This document shows, in pieces, positions 56,157 through 64,000 of a stretch of 64,000 nt of DNA. Origin of the DNA: Polaribacter sp. Its GTDB lineage: Bacteria > Bacteroidota > Bacteroidia > Flavobacteriales > Flavobacteriaceae. The position numbers and the translations under genes were made by a program. Position 1 is the first letter of the stretch. Each line of letters starts with the position of its first letter. Location: positions 62,001-126,000 of the forward strand of contig NZ_JAHEHX010000019.1 of NCBI RefSeq assembly GCF_024639685.1, read 5' to 3'. Under the pieces are notes generated by a model. The model was not told the DNA's origin. It searched no databases and worked only from the letters and a program-made list of their open reading frames with translations.

Positions 56157-56444
56157 TTAAATACTTATTTTAATTAGATAGTTGACAATGATTATTGATA
56201 AGTTTATGTACGCTAATCTACCAATAAATTTATTAGCATTTTTCACCTTTTTAAAAATATTAAAAATTGCAAAGATTATTAGTAAAATGAGTGTAAAAAT
56301 TGCAGGATACATTTTAAATGCGTCAAAAAAATGACCATTTATTAAAAGCAGAAAAGAACGTTGCAAACCACAGCCAAGACACTCTATATCTAAGAATGTT
56401 TTACTAAAGAAAGGCAACATGTAACTTTCTAAATCCTCGAACAT
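56157..56444 (-). CDS. DUF2752 membrane protein
   Basis: 95 residues, two or three membrane helices. The family motif is LECLGCGLQRSFLLLINGHFFDAFKMYPA at residues 21-49. Function unknown. It sits 3 bp after the ybaB remnant and just before the CCC-motif gene on the same strand. Confidence 0.88.
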   Translation of the reverse strand: MFEDLESYMLPFFSKTFLDIECLGCGLQRSFLLLINGHFFDAFKMYPAIFTLILLIIFAIFNIFKKVKNANKFIGRLAYINLSIIIVNYLIKISI

Positions 56445-56447
56445 AAT

Positions 56448-56770
56448 TTATTTAAACATATCCATTCCTGGAATATTAGGCATACCACTTTTAGCAGCTA
56501 CAGTCATTTCGTTTTCATTTATTTTAGAAGCCTTTTCAATGGCTTTATTTAAAGTAATAACTAAGTAGTCTTCCAGCTTCTATGCATCGTTTAATAAAGA
56601 ATCATCTATAGCAATAGATTTTATAGTTCTGTTTGCAGTTAGTATTACTTTTATTTTATCATCAGCAGAATTTTCATCGACCAAAACTGTATCTAATCTC
56701 TTTTTGTTTCTTCTACCTTTTGTTGAGTTTCTTTTAATTTGCCCATCATTCCTGTAATATCTCCAAACAT
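56448..56770 (-). pseudogene. ybaB: ybaB/ebfC nucleoid-associated protein gene with frameshift and internal stop
   Basis: The ATG is at 56770 and the first 25 codons read [20 protein letters not shown] and so on, as in YbaB/EbfC. A run of five A on the minus strand (56701-56705) is one short: the frame hits TAG at 56693-56695. With six A the frame continues [33 protein letters not shown] second lesion is TAG at 56580-56582 in the corrected frame (NDA-stop-KLEDYL), one base from CAG. The remainder, up to [12 protein letters not shown] and the stop at 56448, is intact. Full length would be about 107 residues, the family size. YbaB binds DNA as a dimer, usually next to recR/dnaX; here it precedes DUF2752. 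Two independent lesions favour real decay. Confidence 0.85.
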
Positions 56771-56877
56771 TTTTTTCGATTTATTTATTTTATAACAAAT
56801 CTAATAAATCAAATACATTTATCTTCATTATTACTTAAAATGAAAAGAAAATTTCTAGAAGGCTTACAATTAAGTCT

Positions 56878-56885
56878 TATTTTTG
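56878..56885 (+). promoter_or_regulatory. Putative -7 element for oligopeptidase B
   Basis: TATTTTTG matches TAnnTTTG and lies 22 bases before the ATG at 56908; no convincing TTG -33 element. Confidence 0.4.
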
Positions 56886-56907
56886 TTCACGCCAAAAATT
56901 ATTACAA

Positions 56908-59007
56908 ATGAAGAGTACAGATGCCAAACTTCCAATTGCAGAAAAGAAACCAACAAAATTAGAGAAACATGGAGATGTTAGAGTAGATAATTATTTTTGG
57001 ATGCGTTTATCAGATGAGCAAAAATTAGCTGAAATTAAAGATGAGCAAACTGAAAAAGTCACCAATTATTTAGAAGACGAAAACGACTATTATAAAGAAG
57101 TTACAGCATATACTGAAGATTTTCAAGAAGATTTGTTTCAAGAAATGAAAGGTAGAATTAAAGAAGATGATTCTTCTGTGCCTTATAAAAACAATGGCTA
57201 TTTCTATAATACCAGATATGAGGTTGGTAAACAATATCCTATCTATAGCAGAAAAAAAGGGAATTTAGAAGCAAAAGAAGAAATTTTGTTTGATGTAAAC
57301 GAAATGGCTAAAGGTTTTGAATATTTTCAATTAGGAGGTTTAAATGTCTCTCCAAATAATAAATTGGCTGTTTTTGCCACAGATACTGTGAGTAGAAGAC
57401 AATACTTTCTAAGAATTAAAAATTTAGAAACTGGTGAAATCTATGACGATATTATAGAAAATACTACTGGTGGTTCAATCTGGGCAAATGATAATAAAAC
57501 CATTTTCTATACTAAGAAAAACCCAACGACTTTAAGAAGCGAAAAAATTTTTAGACATGTTTTAGGAACACCGACTTCTGAAGATGTAGAAATTTATTAT
57601 GAACAAGATGATACTTTTGGAACCTATGTAACCAAATCAAAATCTAAAAAATATATCATTATAAGTTCTTTTGCAACAATGACAACTGAATCTAGGTATT
57701 TAGATGCAGATAATCCTACAGGAGAATTTACAGTTTTACAACCAAGATTAAAAAACTTAGAGTATAATGTTTCTCATTATAAAGATCATTTCTATTTTTT
57801 AACAAATAAAGATGGTGCTACTAATTTTAAGTTAATGAAAACGTCTGTTTCTAAAACAACTGTAGAAAATTGGGTAGATGTAATTCCACATAGAAAAGAC
57901 ACTCTTTTAGAAGATTTTTCTATTTATAGTGATTATTTGGTTTTAGAAGAAAGAACAAATGGTCTTAATAGAATACGCATAAAACGTTGGGATGATGCAG
58001 TAGATTACTACTTACCTTTTGATGAAGAAACCTATTCAGCCGGAGTTTATGGTAGTCCTGAGTTTGATACTGAAGTAATAAGATATTCATACAACTCATT
58101 TACAACCCCAAGTTCTGTTATCGATTTTAATATGGCTACCAAAGCCAAAGAAATTAAAAAACAACAAGAAGTTTTAGGAGGTAAGTTTCATCAAGAGAAT
58201 TATAAAAGCGAACGTGTTTGGGCAAAAGCAAGAGATGGTAAAAAAGTGGCTATTTCTTTGGTTTATCATAAAGACACTGTGTTAGATGAAAATACACCAT
58301 TATTACAATATGCTTATGGTTCTTATGGGTACACAATTCCTGATAGTTTTTCTACAACTCGTTTAAGTTTATTAGACAGAGGTTTTGTTTATGCTTTAGC
58401 GCATATTAGAGGAAGTGAATATTTAGGACGAGATTGGTATGAAGATGGAAAAATGTTGCACAAAAAAAATACATTTTATGATTTTATAGATTGTTCTCAA
58501 TTTTTGATTGATAATAAATATACATCAGCCCAACATCTATATGCAATGGGTGGTTCTGCAGGTGGTTTATTAATGGGTGCAATTGTAAACATGAAACCAG
58601 AAATTTATAACGGAATTATAGCTGCTGTGCCTTTTGTAGACGTAGTTTCTACGATGTTAGATGATAGTATACCACTTACAACAGGTGAGTATGATGAATG
58701 GGGAAACCCTAATAATAAAGAGTTTTACAAGTATATAAAATCGTATTCTCCTTATGATAATGTTGAAGCTAAAGAATATCCACACATGCTTGTAACTACA
58801 GGTTTTCATGACTCTCAAGTACAATATTGGGAGCCTGCAAAATGGGTTGCTAAATTAAGAGAATTAAAAACAGACACTAACTTATTGTTTTTAGATACAA
58901 ATATGGAAACAGGTCATGGAGGAGCATCTGGACGTTTTGAAGCATTAAAAGAAACTGCAAAAGATTATACTTTTATTTTAGCACTAGAAAATAAGTTAGA
59001 TAATTAA
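56908..59007 (+). CDS. Oligopeptidase B-like S9 family peptidase
   Basis: 699 residues. The N-terminal half is a seven-bladed propeller (about 75-410) opened by [15 protein letters not shown]. The C-terminal alpha/beta hydrolase has [36 protein letters not shown], the nucleophile Ser in [20 protein letters not shown], then [20 protein letters not shown] and the catalytic His in [12 protein letters not shown]. There is no signal peptide, so it acts in the cytoplasm on short peptides, usually after basic residues. Confidence 0.94.
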   Translation: MKSTDAKLPIAEKKPTKLEKHGDVRVDNYFWMRLSDEQKLAEIKDEQTEKVTNYLEDENDYYKEVTAYTEDFQEDLFQEMKGRIKEDDSSVPYKNNGYFYNTRYEVGKQYPIYSRKKGNLEAKEEILFDVNEMAKGFEYFQLGGLNVSPNNKLAVFATDTVSRRQYFLRIKNLETGEIYDDIIENTTGGSIWANDNKTIFYTKKNPTTLRSEKIFRHVLGTPTSEDVEIYYEQDDTFGTYVTKSKSKKYIIISSFATMTTESRYLDADNPTGEFTVLQPRLKNLEYNVSHYKDHFYFLTNKDGATNFKLMKTSVSKTTVENWVDVIPHRKDTLLEDFSIYSDYLVLEERTNGLNRIRIKRWDDAVDYYLPFDEETYSAGVYGSPEFDTEVIRYSYNSFTTPSSVIDFNMATKAKEIKKQQEVLGGKFHQENYKSERVWAKARDGKKVAISLVYHKDTVLDENTPLLQYAYGSYGYTIPDSFSTTRLSLLDRGFVYALAHIRGSEYLGRDWYEDGKMLHKKNTFYDFIDCSQFLIDNKYTSAQHLYAMGGSAGGLLMGAIVNMKPEIYNGIIAAVPFVDVVSTMLDDSIPLTTGEYDEWGNPNNKEFYKYIKSYSPYDNVEAKEYPHMLVTTGFHDSQVQYWEPAKWVAKLRELKTDTNLLFLDTNMETGHGGASGRFEALKETAKDYTFILALENKLDN

Positions 59008-59043
59008 AAGTACATGCATTTTTTATAATTCAAATAGGAAATG

Positions 59044-59051
59044 TACTTTTG
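59044..59051 (+). promoter_or_regulatory. Putative -7 element for the cysteine-synthase-like gene
   Basis: TACTTTTG matches TAnnTTTG exactly. It ends 12 bases before the ATG at 59064, and it overlaps a TTG at 59049 that could otherwise be taken as start, which argues against that start. Confidence 0.6.
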
Positions 59052-59063
59052 CACTCGATTGAA

Positions 59064-60071
59064 ATGACAACAATGACAAGAAATCAGGGCATAAAAGATT
59101 CTATATTAGATTTAGTAGGGCAAACACCACTTGTAAAATTACAAAGAGTTACTAAGCATTTAAAAGGATCGTACTTCGCAAAATTAGAAGCTTTTAATCC
59201 GGGTTTATCTCAAAAGGATAGAATTGCACTGCACATTGTAGAAAATGCAGAGAAAAAAGGTATTTTAACAAAAGGAGCGACAATCGTAGAAACTACTTCT
59301 GGTAATACTGGTTATAGTTTAGCTATGATTGGTTTGGTTAAAGGTTATAAATGTATTTTAGCAGTATCAGATAAATCATCGCAAGACAAAATTGATTTAC
59401 TAAAAACAATGGGAGCAGAGGTACATGTTTGTCCAGCTAATGTTCCTGCAAGTGACCCAAGATCTTATTATGAGGTTGCAAAAAGAATTCATTTAGAAAC
59501 TCCAAATTCTGTTTACATCAATCAATATTTTAATGAGTTAAATAGTGAGGCACACTATAAAACCACTGGGCCAGAAATTTGGAAACAAACAGAAGGTAAA
59601 ATAACACATTTAATTGTTGCTAGTGGAACAGGAGGTACTATTTCTGGAACAGGAAAATATTTAAAAGAACAAAATCCTAATGTTAAAATTTTAGGTGTAG
59701 ACGCTATAGGTTCTGTATTAAAAAAATATCATGAAACTGGTGAGTTAGATTTAAATGAGGTTTCACCCTATAAAATTGAAGGCTTAGGTAAAAATCTAAT
59801 ACCTACTGCCACCAATTTTGATGTTATAGATATTTACGAAAAAGTGTCAGATAAAGAATCTGCTTTTGCTGCTAGAGATATTGTAGAGCAAGAAGGTATT
59901 TTCTGTGGATATACTTGTGGTGCAGTTTTACAAGCTACAAAACAATACAATGCACAAAATTATTTTACAGATGACAGCTTTGTAGTACTTATTTTTCCTG
60001 ATCATGGTTCTAGATACATGAATAAGATTTATAACACAGAATGGATGAAAACTCAGGGTTTTATCGATTAA
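59064..60071 (+). CDS. Cysteine-synthase-like PLP enzyme, candidate cysteate synthase
   Basis: 335 residues from the ATG at 59064 ([15 protein letters not shown]); a second ATG at 59073 is also possible. Fold type II PLP enzyme: PLP lysine in [40 protein letters not shown], and [16 protein letters not shown] for the phosphate loop. The C-terminal segment [13 protein letters not shown] replaces the GISSGA-like loop of CysK/CysM, so the nucleophile or substrate may differ. The next gene, 84 bp on, is an acyl-CoA/ACP-dependent alpha-oxoamine synthase. The pair could make cysteate and condense it with a fatty acyl group for sulfonolipids; this is inference. Ordinary cysteine synthase is the alternative. 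Confidence 0.82.
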   Translation: MTTMTRNQGIKDSILDLVGQTPLVKLQRVTKHLKGSYFAKLEAFNPGLSQKDRIALHIVENAEKKGILTKGATIVETTSGNTGYSLAMIGLVKGYKCILAVSDKSSQDKIDLLKTMGAEVHVCPANVPASDPRSYYEVAKRIHLETPNSVYINQYFNELNSEAHYKTTGPEIWKQTEGKITHLIVASGTGGTISGTGKYLKEQNPNVKILGVDAIGSVLKKYHETGELDLNEVSPYKIEGLGKNLIPTATNFDVIDIYEKVSDKESAFAARDIVEQEGIFCGYTCGAVLQATKQYNAQNYFTDDSFVVLIFPDHGSRYMNKIYNTEWMKTQGFID

Positions 60072-60101
60072 TTTATTAATTCTAGTACTACTTTTTATCC
60101 A

Positions 60102-60132
60102 TTGCTTTAACTCTATTTTTTTGCTAACTTTG
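60102..60132 (+). promoter_or_regulatory. Promoter of the alpha-oxoamine synthase gene
   Basis: TTG at 60102-60104 and TAACTTTG at 60125-60132 are 20 bases apart, a full match to the Bacteroidota TTG / TAnnTTTG promoter. It starts a leader of about 20 bases before the ATG at 60156. Confidence 0.75.
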
Positions 60133-60155
60133 CAATTGCGAAAAAATAGTAGAAA

Positions 60156-61403
60156 ATGACGACAGATTTATTTGATAGAATTAAAAAAGATAAAGGTCCT
60201 TTAGGCAAATGGGCAGATCAAGCAGAAGGGTATTATGTTTTTCCTAAGTTAGAAGGCCCTATTTCTAACAGAATGTCTTTTAATGGTAAGAAAGTAGTTA
60301 CTTGGAGTATAAATGATTATTTAGGTTTAGCTAATCATCCAGAGGTACTAAAAGTTGATGGTGAAGCTGCTACAGAACACGGAATGGCTTACCCTATGGG
60401 TGCACGAATGATGTCTGGTCATACACCTTTACACGAACAACTAGAAGAAGAATGTGCTGCTTTTGTAGAAAAAGAAAAAGCATATTTGTTGAACTTTGGT
60501 TATCAAGGTATCATGTCTGCAATAGATGCATTGGTTTCTAAAAATGATGTTATTGTTTACGATATAGATACACACGCTTGTATTATTGATGGTGTTCGTT
60601 TACACGCAGGAAAACGTTTTGTATATCGTCATAATGATATGGAAAGTTTTGAGAAAAATATTAAGCGTGCTGCAAAGATGACAGAAAAAACAGGTGGAGG
60701 AATCTTAGTAATTTCTGAAGGTGTTTTTGGAATGCGTGGAGAGCAAGGGCGTTTAAAAGAAATAGTTGCTTTTAAAAAAGAATATAACTTTAGATTATTG
60801 GTAGATGATGCTCATGGTTTTGGAACACTTGGAGAAGGTGGTAAAGGAACTGGTTTTGAGCAAGGAGTTCAAGAAGATATAGATGTTTATTTTGCAACTT
60901 TTGCAAAATCGATGGCAGGTATTGGAGCTTTTTTAGCAGGAGATAAAGATGTAATTCAGTTTTTACAATACAATTTACGTTCTCAAACGTTTGCTAAATC
61001 CCTTCCAATGGCAATGGTTAAAGGGGCCTTAAAACGTTTAGATATGATGCGTACTATGCCAGAGTTAAAAGAGAAATTATGGCAAAACACAAACGCTTTA
61101 CAATCTGGTTTAAGAGACGCAGGTTTTGACCTTGGAACAACACAAACTTGTATTACACCAGTTTTCTTAAAAGGTGAGATTCCAGAAGCAATGTCTATGG
61201 TTAATGATCTGCGTGAAAACCATGGAATATTTTGTTCTATAGTGGTATACCCTGTTATTCCAAAAGGATTAATAATTTTAAGATTAATACCAACAGCTAC
61301 ACATACACAAGAAGATATTGATGAAACCATTACCGCTTTCTCTGCAATTAGAGAAAATTTAGAAAATGGTACTTACAAGAAAATTGCAGCTCTTATAACT
61401 TAA
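60156..61403 (+). CDS. Alpha-oxoamine synthase family (serine palmitoyltransferase / cysteate acyltransferase-like)
   Basis: 415 residues, PLP fold type I. Landmarks are TWSINDYLGLANHPEV, GMAYPMGARMMSGHTPLHEQLEEECAAFV, VDDAHGFGTLGEGGKGTGFEQG and the PLP lysine in YFATFAKSMAGIGAFLAG. The family decarboxylates an amino acid while adding an acyl group (serine palmitoyltransferase, KBL, AONS). No biotin, heme or threonine-degradation genes are near. With the cysteate-synthase-like gene next door, the first step of sphingolipid or sulfonolipid synthesis in the inner membrane is likely. It has its own promoter and a strong terminator. Confidence 0.88.
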   Translation: MTTDLFDRIKKDKGPLGKWADQAEGYYVFPKLEGPISNRMSFNGKKVVTWSINDYLGLANHPEVLKVDGEAATEHGMAYPMGARMMSGHTPLHEQLEEECAAFVEKEKAYLLNFGYQGIMSAIDALVSKNDVIVYDIDTHACIIDGVRLHAGKRFVYRHNDMESFEKNIKRAAKMTEKTGGGILVISEGVFGMRGEQGRLKEIVAFKKEYNFRLLVDDAHGFGTLGEGGKGTGFEQGVQEDIDVYFATFAKSMAGIGAFLAGDKDVIQFLQYNLRSQTFAKSLPMAMVKGALKRLDMMRTMPELKEKLWQNTNALQSGLRDAGFDLGTTQTCITPVFLKGEIPEAMSMVNDLRENHGIFCSIVVYPVIPKGLIILRLIPTATHTQEDIDETITAFSAIRENLENGTYKKIAALIT

Positions 61404-61416
61404 ATTAAAAGTACAT

Positions 61417-61451
61417 AAAAAAAGCCGAGCTTAACATGCTCGGCTTTTTTT
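61417..61451 (+). terminator. Intrinsic terminator after the alpha-oxoamine synthase
   Basis: Stem AAAAAAGCCGAGC pairs with GCTCGGCTTTTTT around a 7-base loop; the strongest GC stem in the window. It also faces the decayed minus-strand locus. Confidence 0.93.
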
Positions 61452-61476
61452 ATTACACCTTTTTATATCGGAGACA

Positions 61477-61800
61477 TTATTTCTTTTCTCTTTTAGAATA
61501 ACTAGCTTCATTAAATACAATGGTGTTTCCTCTAGATAGCACAAGATTAAAAGAAGGAGTTTTATTTGATTTAGTTTTATTAACATAGATTGTAAAGGTG
61601 TAACCTAGGTCAGAAAATATAAAGTGTTTATCTCCTAATTTTCCATTATAAAATTCCTCTCCATTAAATAGAATCAAGTTTGGTTTACTGTTTTTAGAAG
61701 CACTTTTTATCCAAGATGCATACCGATATTCATTGTTATCTAATTTATCTATTCTAATTCTATAATTTTCAGTTTCGAATGACAGTATGGGTGATTTTAA
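61477..61800 (-). pseudogene. Orphan C-terminal fragment, in the same frame as the beta-lactamase remnant
   Basis: From 61800 the frame reads LKSPILSFETENYRIRI, then NNEYRYASWIKSASKN, LILFNGEEFYNGKLGDKHFIF and ends FNEASYSKREKK at 61477. The first in-frame start is an ATT/ATC region with no good start codon, and stops at 61801-61803 (TAG) and 61855-61857 (TAA) separate it from the beta-lactamase-like fragment that lies in the same frame. It could be the end of that gene after an internal deletion or the tail of another one. I do not recognise the domain. Confidence 0.55.
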
Positions 61801-61854
61801 CTACTTTAGGGAAGGATGGAGGTTAAGCTTTTGTTTATCAATAATATTTATTTT

Positions 61855-62221
61855 TTAGTGTTTTTTCTTTTTTAGTATTGTAATTTCTTCATATGGAAAA
61901 TCAGTAATTAAATCTTTTACTTTTTGTTCGAGTTTTAATTTACCATTTTCAGTTAGTATAAGAATTGCAGTTGCTGTGAATTGTTTTGAGATTGAAGCTA
62001 TGTAAAATTGAGTGTTCAAATCAATTTTAGTTTTTTTCAAAGTCGGCAAATCCATATGATTTTGAGAACAGAATATTTTCATCGTCTCCAACAAGTACAA
62101 TTCCATTAAATACCCCTTGATTAGTTATTTGGGTAAGTAAAGTGTCAATTTTTTTGAATTCAGTTTGACTATAAATAATCTTACTTGCAAGTAAAAGTAT
62201 TAAGATTAAATAGGTTTTCAT
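61855..62221 (-). pseudogene. Broken serine hydrolase of the class C beta-lactamase family
   Basis: The ATG at 62221 gives a signal peptide (KTYLILILLLASKIIYSQ) and the N-terminal FNGIVLVGDDENILFSKSYGFADFEK of the AmpC/PBP-like family. A run of seven A (minus strand, 62031-62037) shifts the frame; with six it continues KTKIDLNTQFYIASISKQFTATAILILTENGKLKLEQKV, where SISK is the SxxK catalytic tetrad. The match ends at FPYEEITI; the next 250 or so residues, with the Tyr and the C-terminal motifs, are missing. The gene is therefore inactive. Full-length members are periplasmic peptidases, esterases or beta-lactamases. Confidence 0.8.
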
Positions 62222-62327
62222 AGTTTGGTTTTAATTATGCACAACTAGTTATATATAAAAGCATGTGTCTTCATTTAAAATCTGCGGGATAATGCTACCT
62301 TTTTATTTTCATTATCCGTAACAATTA

Positions 62328-64000
62328 TTAAAACAACCTTCTGTCTGGTGGTTTGTTTTTATCCCATTTTAAATCTGCAAGTGTAGAAGATTTTACACCT
62401 ATAAAAAAAGTATACGAAGAGTTAGATCCAAAAGGAACCCAGTTAAAGTTAAATTGCCAACTATCTAGGTCTCTAGTAAAATTAAATCGCGAAAATGAAA
62501 ATGCGCCATTTTTTACATCATAACCAGAAGAATATCCTACCTTCCATTTAGGAGATAGTTCTAAATTCCCACTAAAACCAAGTGTATGAACACCAATTTC
62601 TCCGGGGATTAGACCATTGTTTCTATAGGTAGCAGAATACACTAAATTTAATGTCCAAGGTATTTTTGAATTATAAAGTTTGGTTTCTTTAGTTTCGGTA
62701 TTATTATTATTATTATTAGGTTTTCCAAATTTATTTGTAGGATCTATAACAGCACCCATAGTATCTGGTGGATTGTTAGCTCCGTTTCCACTATTGTTAT
62801 TTGTATCATCTGTACTATCTTTCTCAAAATCTTTACTAGAAATTGAATAATTTGCAGTTAAATTTGCGTTAGATAGCCTAAATATATTTGGATTAAATTT
62901 ATTAATTCTAGCTCCGTTTTCATTTACTTGATAAGGATCTAAACTTCCATTAAAATTTACAGCTAATTTGTCTTTAAAAAGACGTGTACCTGCACTAAAA
63001 GAAACATTAGACCATCGTAAACTGTCTGCAGCTATGTTGTAAGAAGAGTTAAAATTAAGATTGTTTAAAATCATTATTTTCTCGTTTTTTTCATCACTTT
63101 CTGGATCTTTAGGCGCAACTTTAGCTTCTAAAACATTGTTTAAAGAGATGCCTATAGCGTTACTTAATCCACCTGATGGTGCTCCGTAAATACCATTATC
63201 AAATAGTGTATAATCAATAACATCTAGGGGGTTTGCACTTTGTTGTACTTGTGCTAAATAATTGTCTCTAAAGTCGGGTCTATACGTATAAGATATAGTA
63301 GGTCTAAAGGTATGCCTTATTGCTTTTAGCCTTCCTTTTTTAAAGGAAAAGTCTCCATAAATATTGGTTGATAAACTTACTCCCAAATTATATTCTCTAT
63401 ATGACTTAAATCCTCTGAGAGTATCTGTAACTACCCTGTTATTCGCTTGATCGTATGTTTTATTAATATAATCGAATTGCCAAGTTTCTTCGTAATTAGC
63501 ACTTGGCGATAGTGTAAAATATCTAAATGCTTTAATATTTGTGTTTGTACTTGTTCTATGTTGCATTCCAGATCTTGCAGTTTCAAACATCTTACTTGTA
63601 AAAAAAGCATCGTCTGTTGTATTAATTAAATACTGACCTTGCATGTTATAGTTAAAACCTAATTTTTGTATTGGGTTCTTTTTTACACCATTCTTACCTG
63701 CAAAAGGATAAATCCTATTCATATTTAAGGTTAAAGAAGGCAGTGTCATAGTAATACTTTGTGTGTTTGTATTCTGCTGGTGTGATGCAGTTACTGCCAT
63801 GTTAAAGGGTGTGCCTACAAAAGTTTTACTGTAATTTATAGAAGAGTTAAAGGTGTTGTTTTGTGTTTGTGCAACATTAAACTGATTTAAAGATTCTCTA
63901 AAAAAACGGCTACTTCCTAAATTTACAGAGGCTGTAAATCTTGAGTTTGGACTCGCTTTCTGATCCTGATTATGAGACCATCTAATATTAAAGTTGTTGG
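62328..64000 (-). CDS. lptD: LPS assembly outer-membrane protein LptD (C-terminal half), 5' end outside window
   Basis: 557 codons are open from base 64000 to the stop at 62328. The visible part is the outer-membrane beta barrel, with strands such as FRYFTLSPSANYEETWQF, HTFRPTISYTYRPDFRDNY and the closing SYTFFIGVKSSTLADLKWDKNKPPDRRLF pattern of Bacteroidota LptD. An Asp/Asn-rich loop (about 62700-62820) is low complexity. It inserts lipopolysaccharide into the outer leaflet. The N-terminal OstA-like domain lies outside the window. No frameshift is seen. Confidence 0.88.
   Translation of the reverse strand, partial: NNFNIRWSHNQDQKASPNSRFTASVNLGSSRFFRESLNQFNVAQTQNNTFNSSINYSKTFVGTPFNMAVTASHQQNTNTQSITMTLPSLTLNMNRIYPFAGKNGVKKNPIQKLGFNYNMQGQYLINTTDDAFFTSKMFETARSGMQHRTSTNTNIKAFRYFTLSPSANYEETWQFDYINKTYDQANNRVVTDTLRGFKSYREYNLGVSLSTNIYGDFSFKKGRLKAIRHTFRPTISYTYRPDFRDNYLAQVQQSANPLDVIDYTLFDNGIYGAPSGGLSNAIGISLNNVLEAKVAPKDPESDEKNEKIMILNNLNFNSSYNIAADSLRWSNVSFSAGTRLFKDKLAVNFNGSLDPYQVNENGARINKFNPNIFRLSNANLTANYSISSKDFEKDSTDDTNNNSGNGANNPPDTMGAVIDPTNKFGKPNNNNNNTETKETKLYNSKIPWTLNLVYSATYRNNGLIPGEIGVHTLGFSGNLELSPKWKVGYSSGYDVKNGAFSFSRFNFTRDLDSWQFNFNWVPFGSNSSYTFFIGVKSSTLADLKWDKNKPPDRRLF

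Noticed and set aside
59049..59063. TTG at 59049 as start of the cysteine-synthase-like gene
   Set aside because: It overlaps the likely -7 promoter element TACTTTTG, so transcripts would not include it; ATG at 59064 is used.
62696..62830. Asn/Asp-rich trinucleotide repeats in lptD (also Asn-rich linker of the ABC exporter near 10300)
   Set aside because: Low-complexity loops usual in AT-rich genomes; multiples of three, no evidence of special function.
1..64000. CRISPR arrays, tRNA, rRNA, prophage, integrase and IS elements
   Set aside because: Read through both strands by eye; no spaced direct repeats, cloverleaf-like GC islands or related proteins were seen.

Overview
The window looks like chromosome from a marine member of the Flavobacteriaceae (Bacteroidota), of the Polaribacter or Tenacibaculum type. 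It is very AT-rich, its promoters match the Bacteroidota -7 element TAnnTTTG, and ribosome binding sites are mostly absent. Secreted proteins carry type IX secretion (T9SS) sorting tails. Several families are typical of flavobacteria: DUF3276, DUF6048/DUF6452, the CCC-motif membrane protein, MutS2 without an Smr domain, and a long SecA. The genus is inference. No rRNA, tRNA, CRISPR array, prophage or insertion sequence was found.

Layout. 1-7476 (minus strand): acyl-CoA ligase (cut by the window edge), YebC, acyl-CoA carboxylase subunit, a decayed T9SS adhesin tail, an ABC-2 transporter pair and a pRiA4b ORF-3-like protein. 7548-9036 (plus): a hotdog thioesterase and isochorismate synthase, probably menaquinone synthesis. 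9107-11308 (minus): DUF3276 and an MsbA-type exporter. 11454-17920 (plus): a housekeeping run of nusB, a DUF1573 lipoprotein, yajC, ybbR-like, coaE, a two-component system and a Sua5/YrdC gene. 17923-24502: glycosyltransferase, HsdR_N-domain protein, holA, DUF1569, M28 peptidase, FecCD-type importer and rdgB. 24583-29768: rlmH, a frameshifted nadC, pentapeptide-repeat protein, YihY/BrkB, hisS and folE.

29954-34696 holds a 1580-residue secreted GH81 beta-1,3-glucanase bracketed by two near-identical terminators. 34766-43428 holds secA, DUF2795, a cobalamin adenosyltransferase, a shrunken methyltransferase-like protein, a DinB protein, mutS2 and ung. 43516-49501 is a minus-strand run: a small lipoprotein, a tightly coupled set (DUF1835, nucleoside phosphorylase, Ca3427-like binding protein), SUI1 factor, 2OG oxygenase, DUF6048/DUF6452 and pterin dehydratase. 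49758-52804 is a secreted sulfatase-YHYH fusion with a coupled small partner, plausibly for marine sulfated glycans. 52817-64000: RNA methyltransferase, rocD, a small membrane-protein operon with a broken ybaB, oligopeptidase B, two adjacent PLP enzymes that could make sulfonolipid precursors, a decayed beta-lactamase-family gene, and the C-terminal half of LptD.

The most unusual feature is the number of broken genes in an otherwise compact region: the adhesin tail (TAG plus lost 5' end), nadC (-1 shift at A8), ybaB (lost A plus TAG) and the beta-lactamase-family gene (extra A, internal loss). Three of the lesions lie in A-runs, so sequencing error, real decay and slippage-dependent expression must be told apart. 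The best candidates for undescribed biology are the nadC slippery site, the duplicated 104-residue Cys-to-Cys module in the GH81 enzyme, the sulfatase-YHYH pair, the DUF1835/phosphorylase/binding-protein cassette and the cysteate-type PLP pair.
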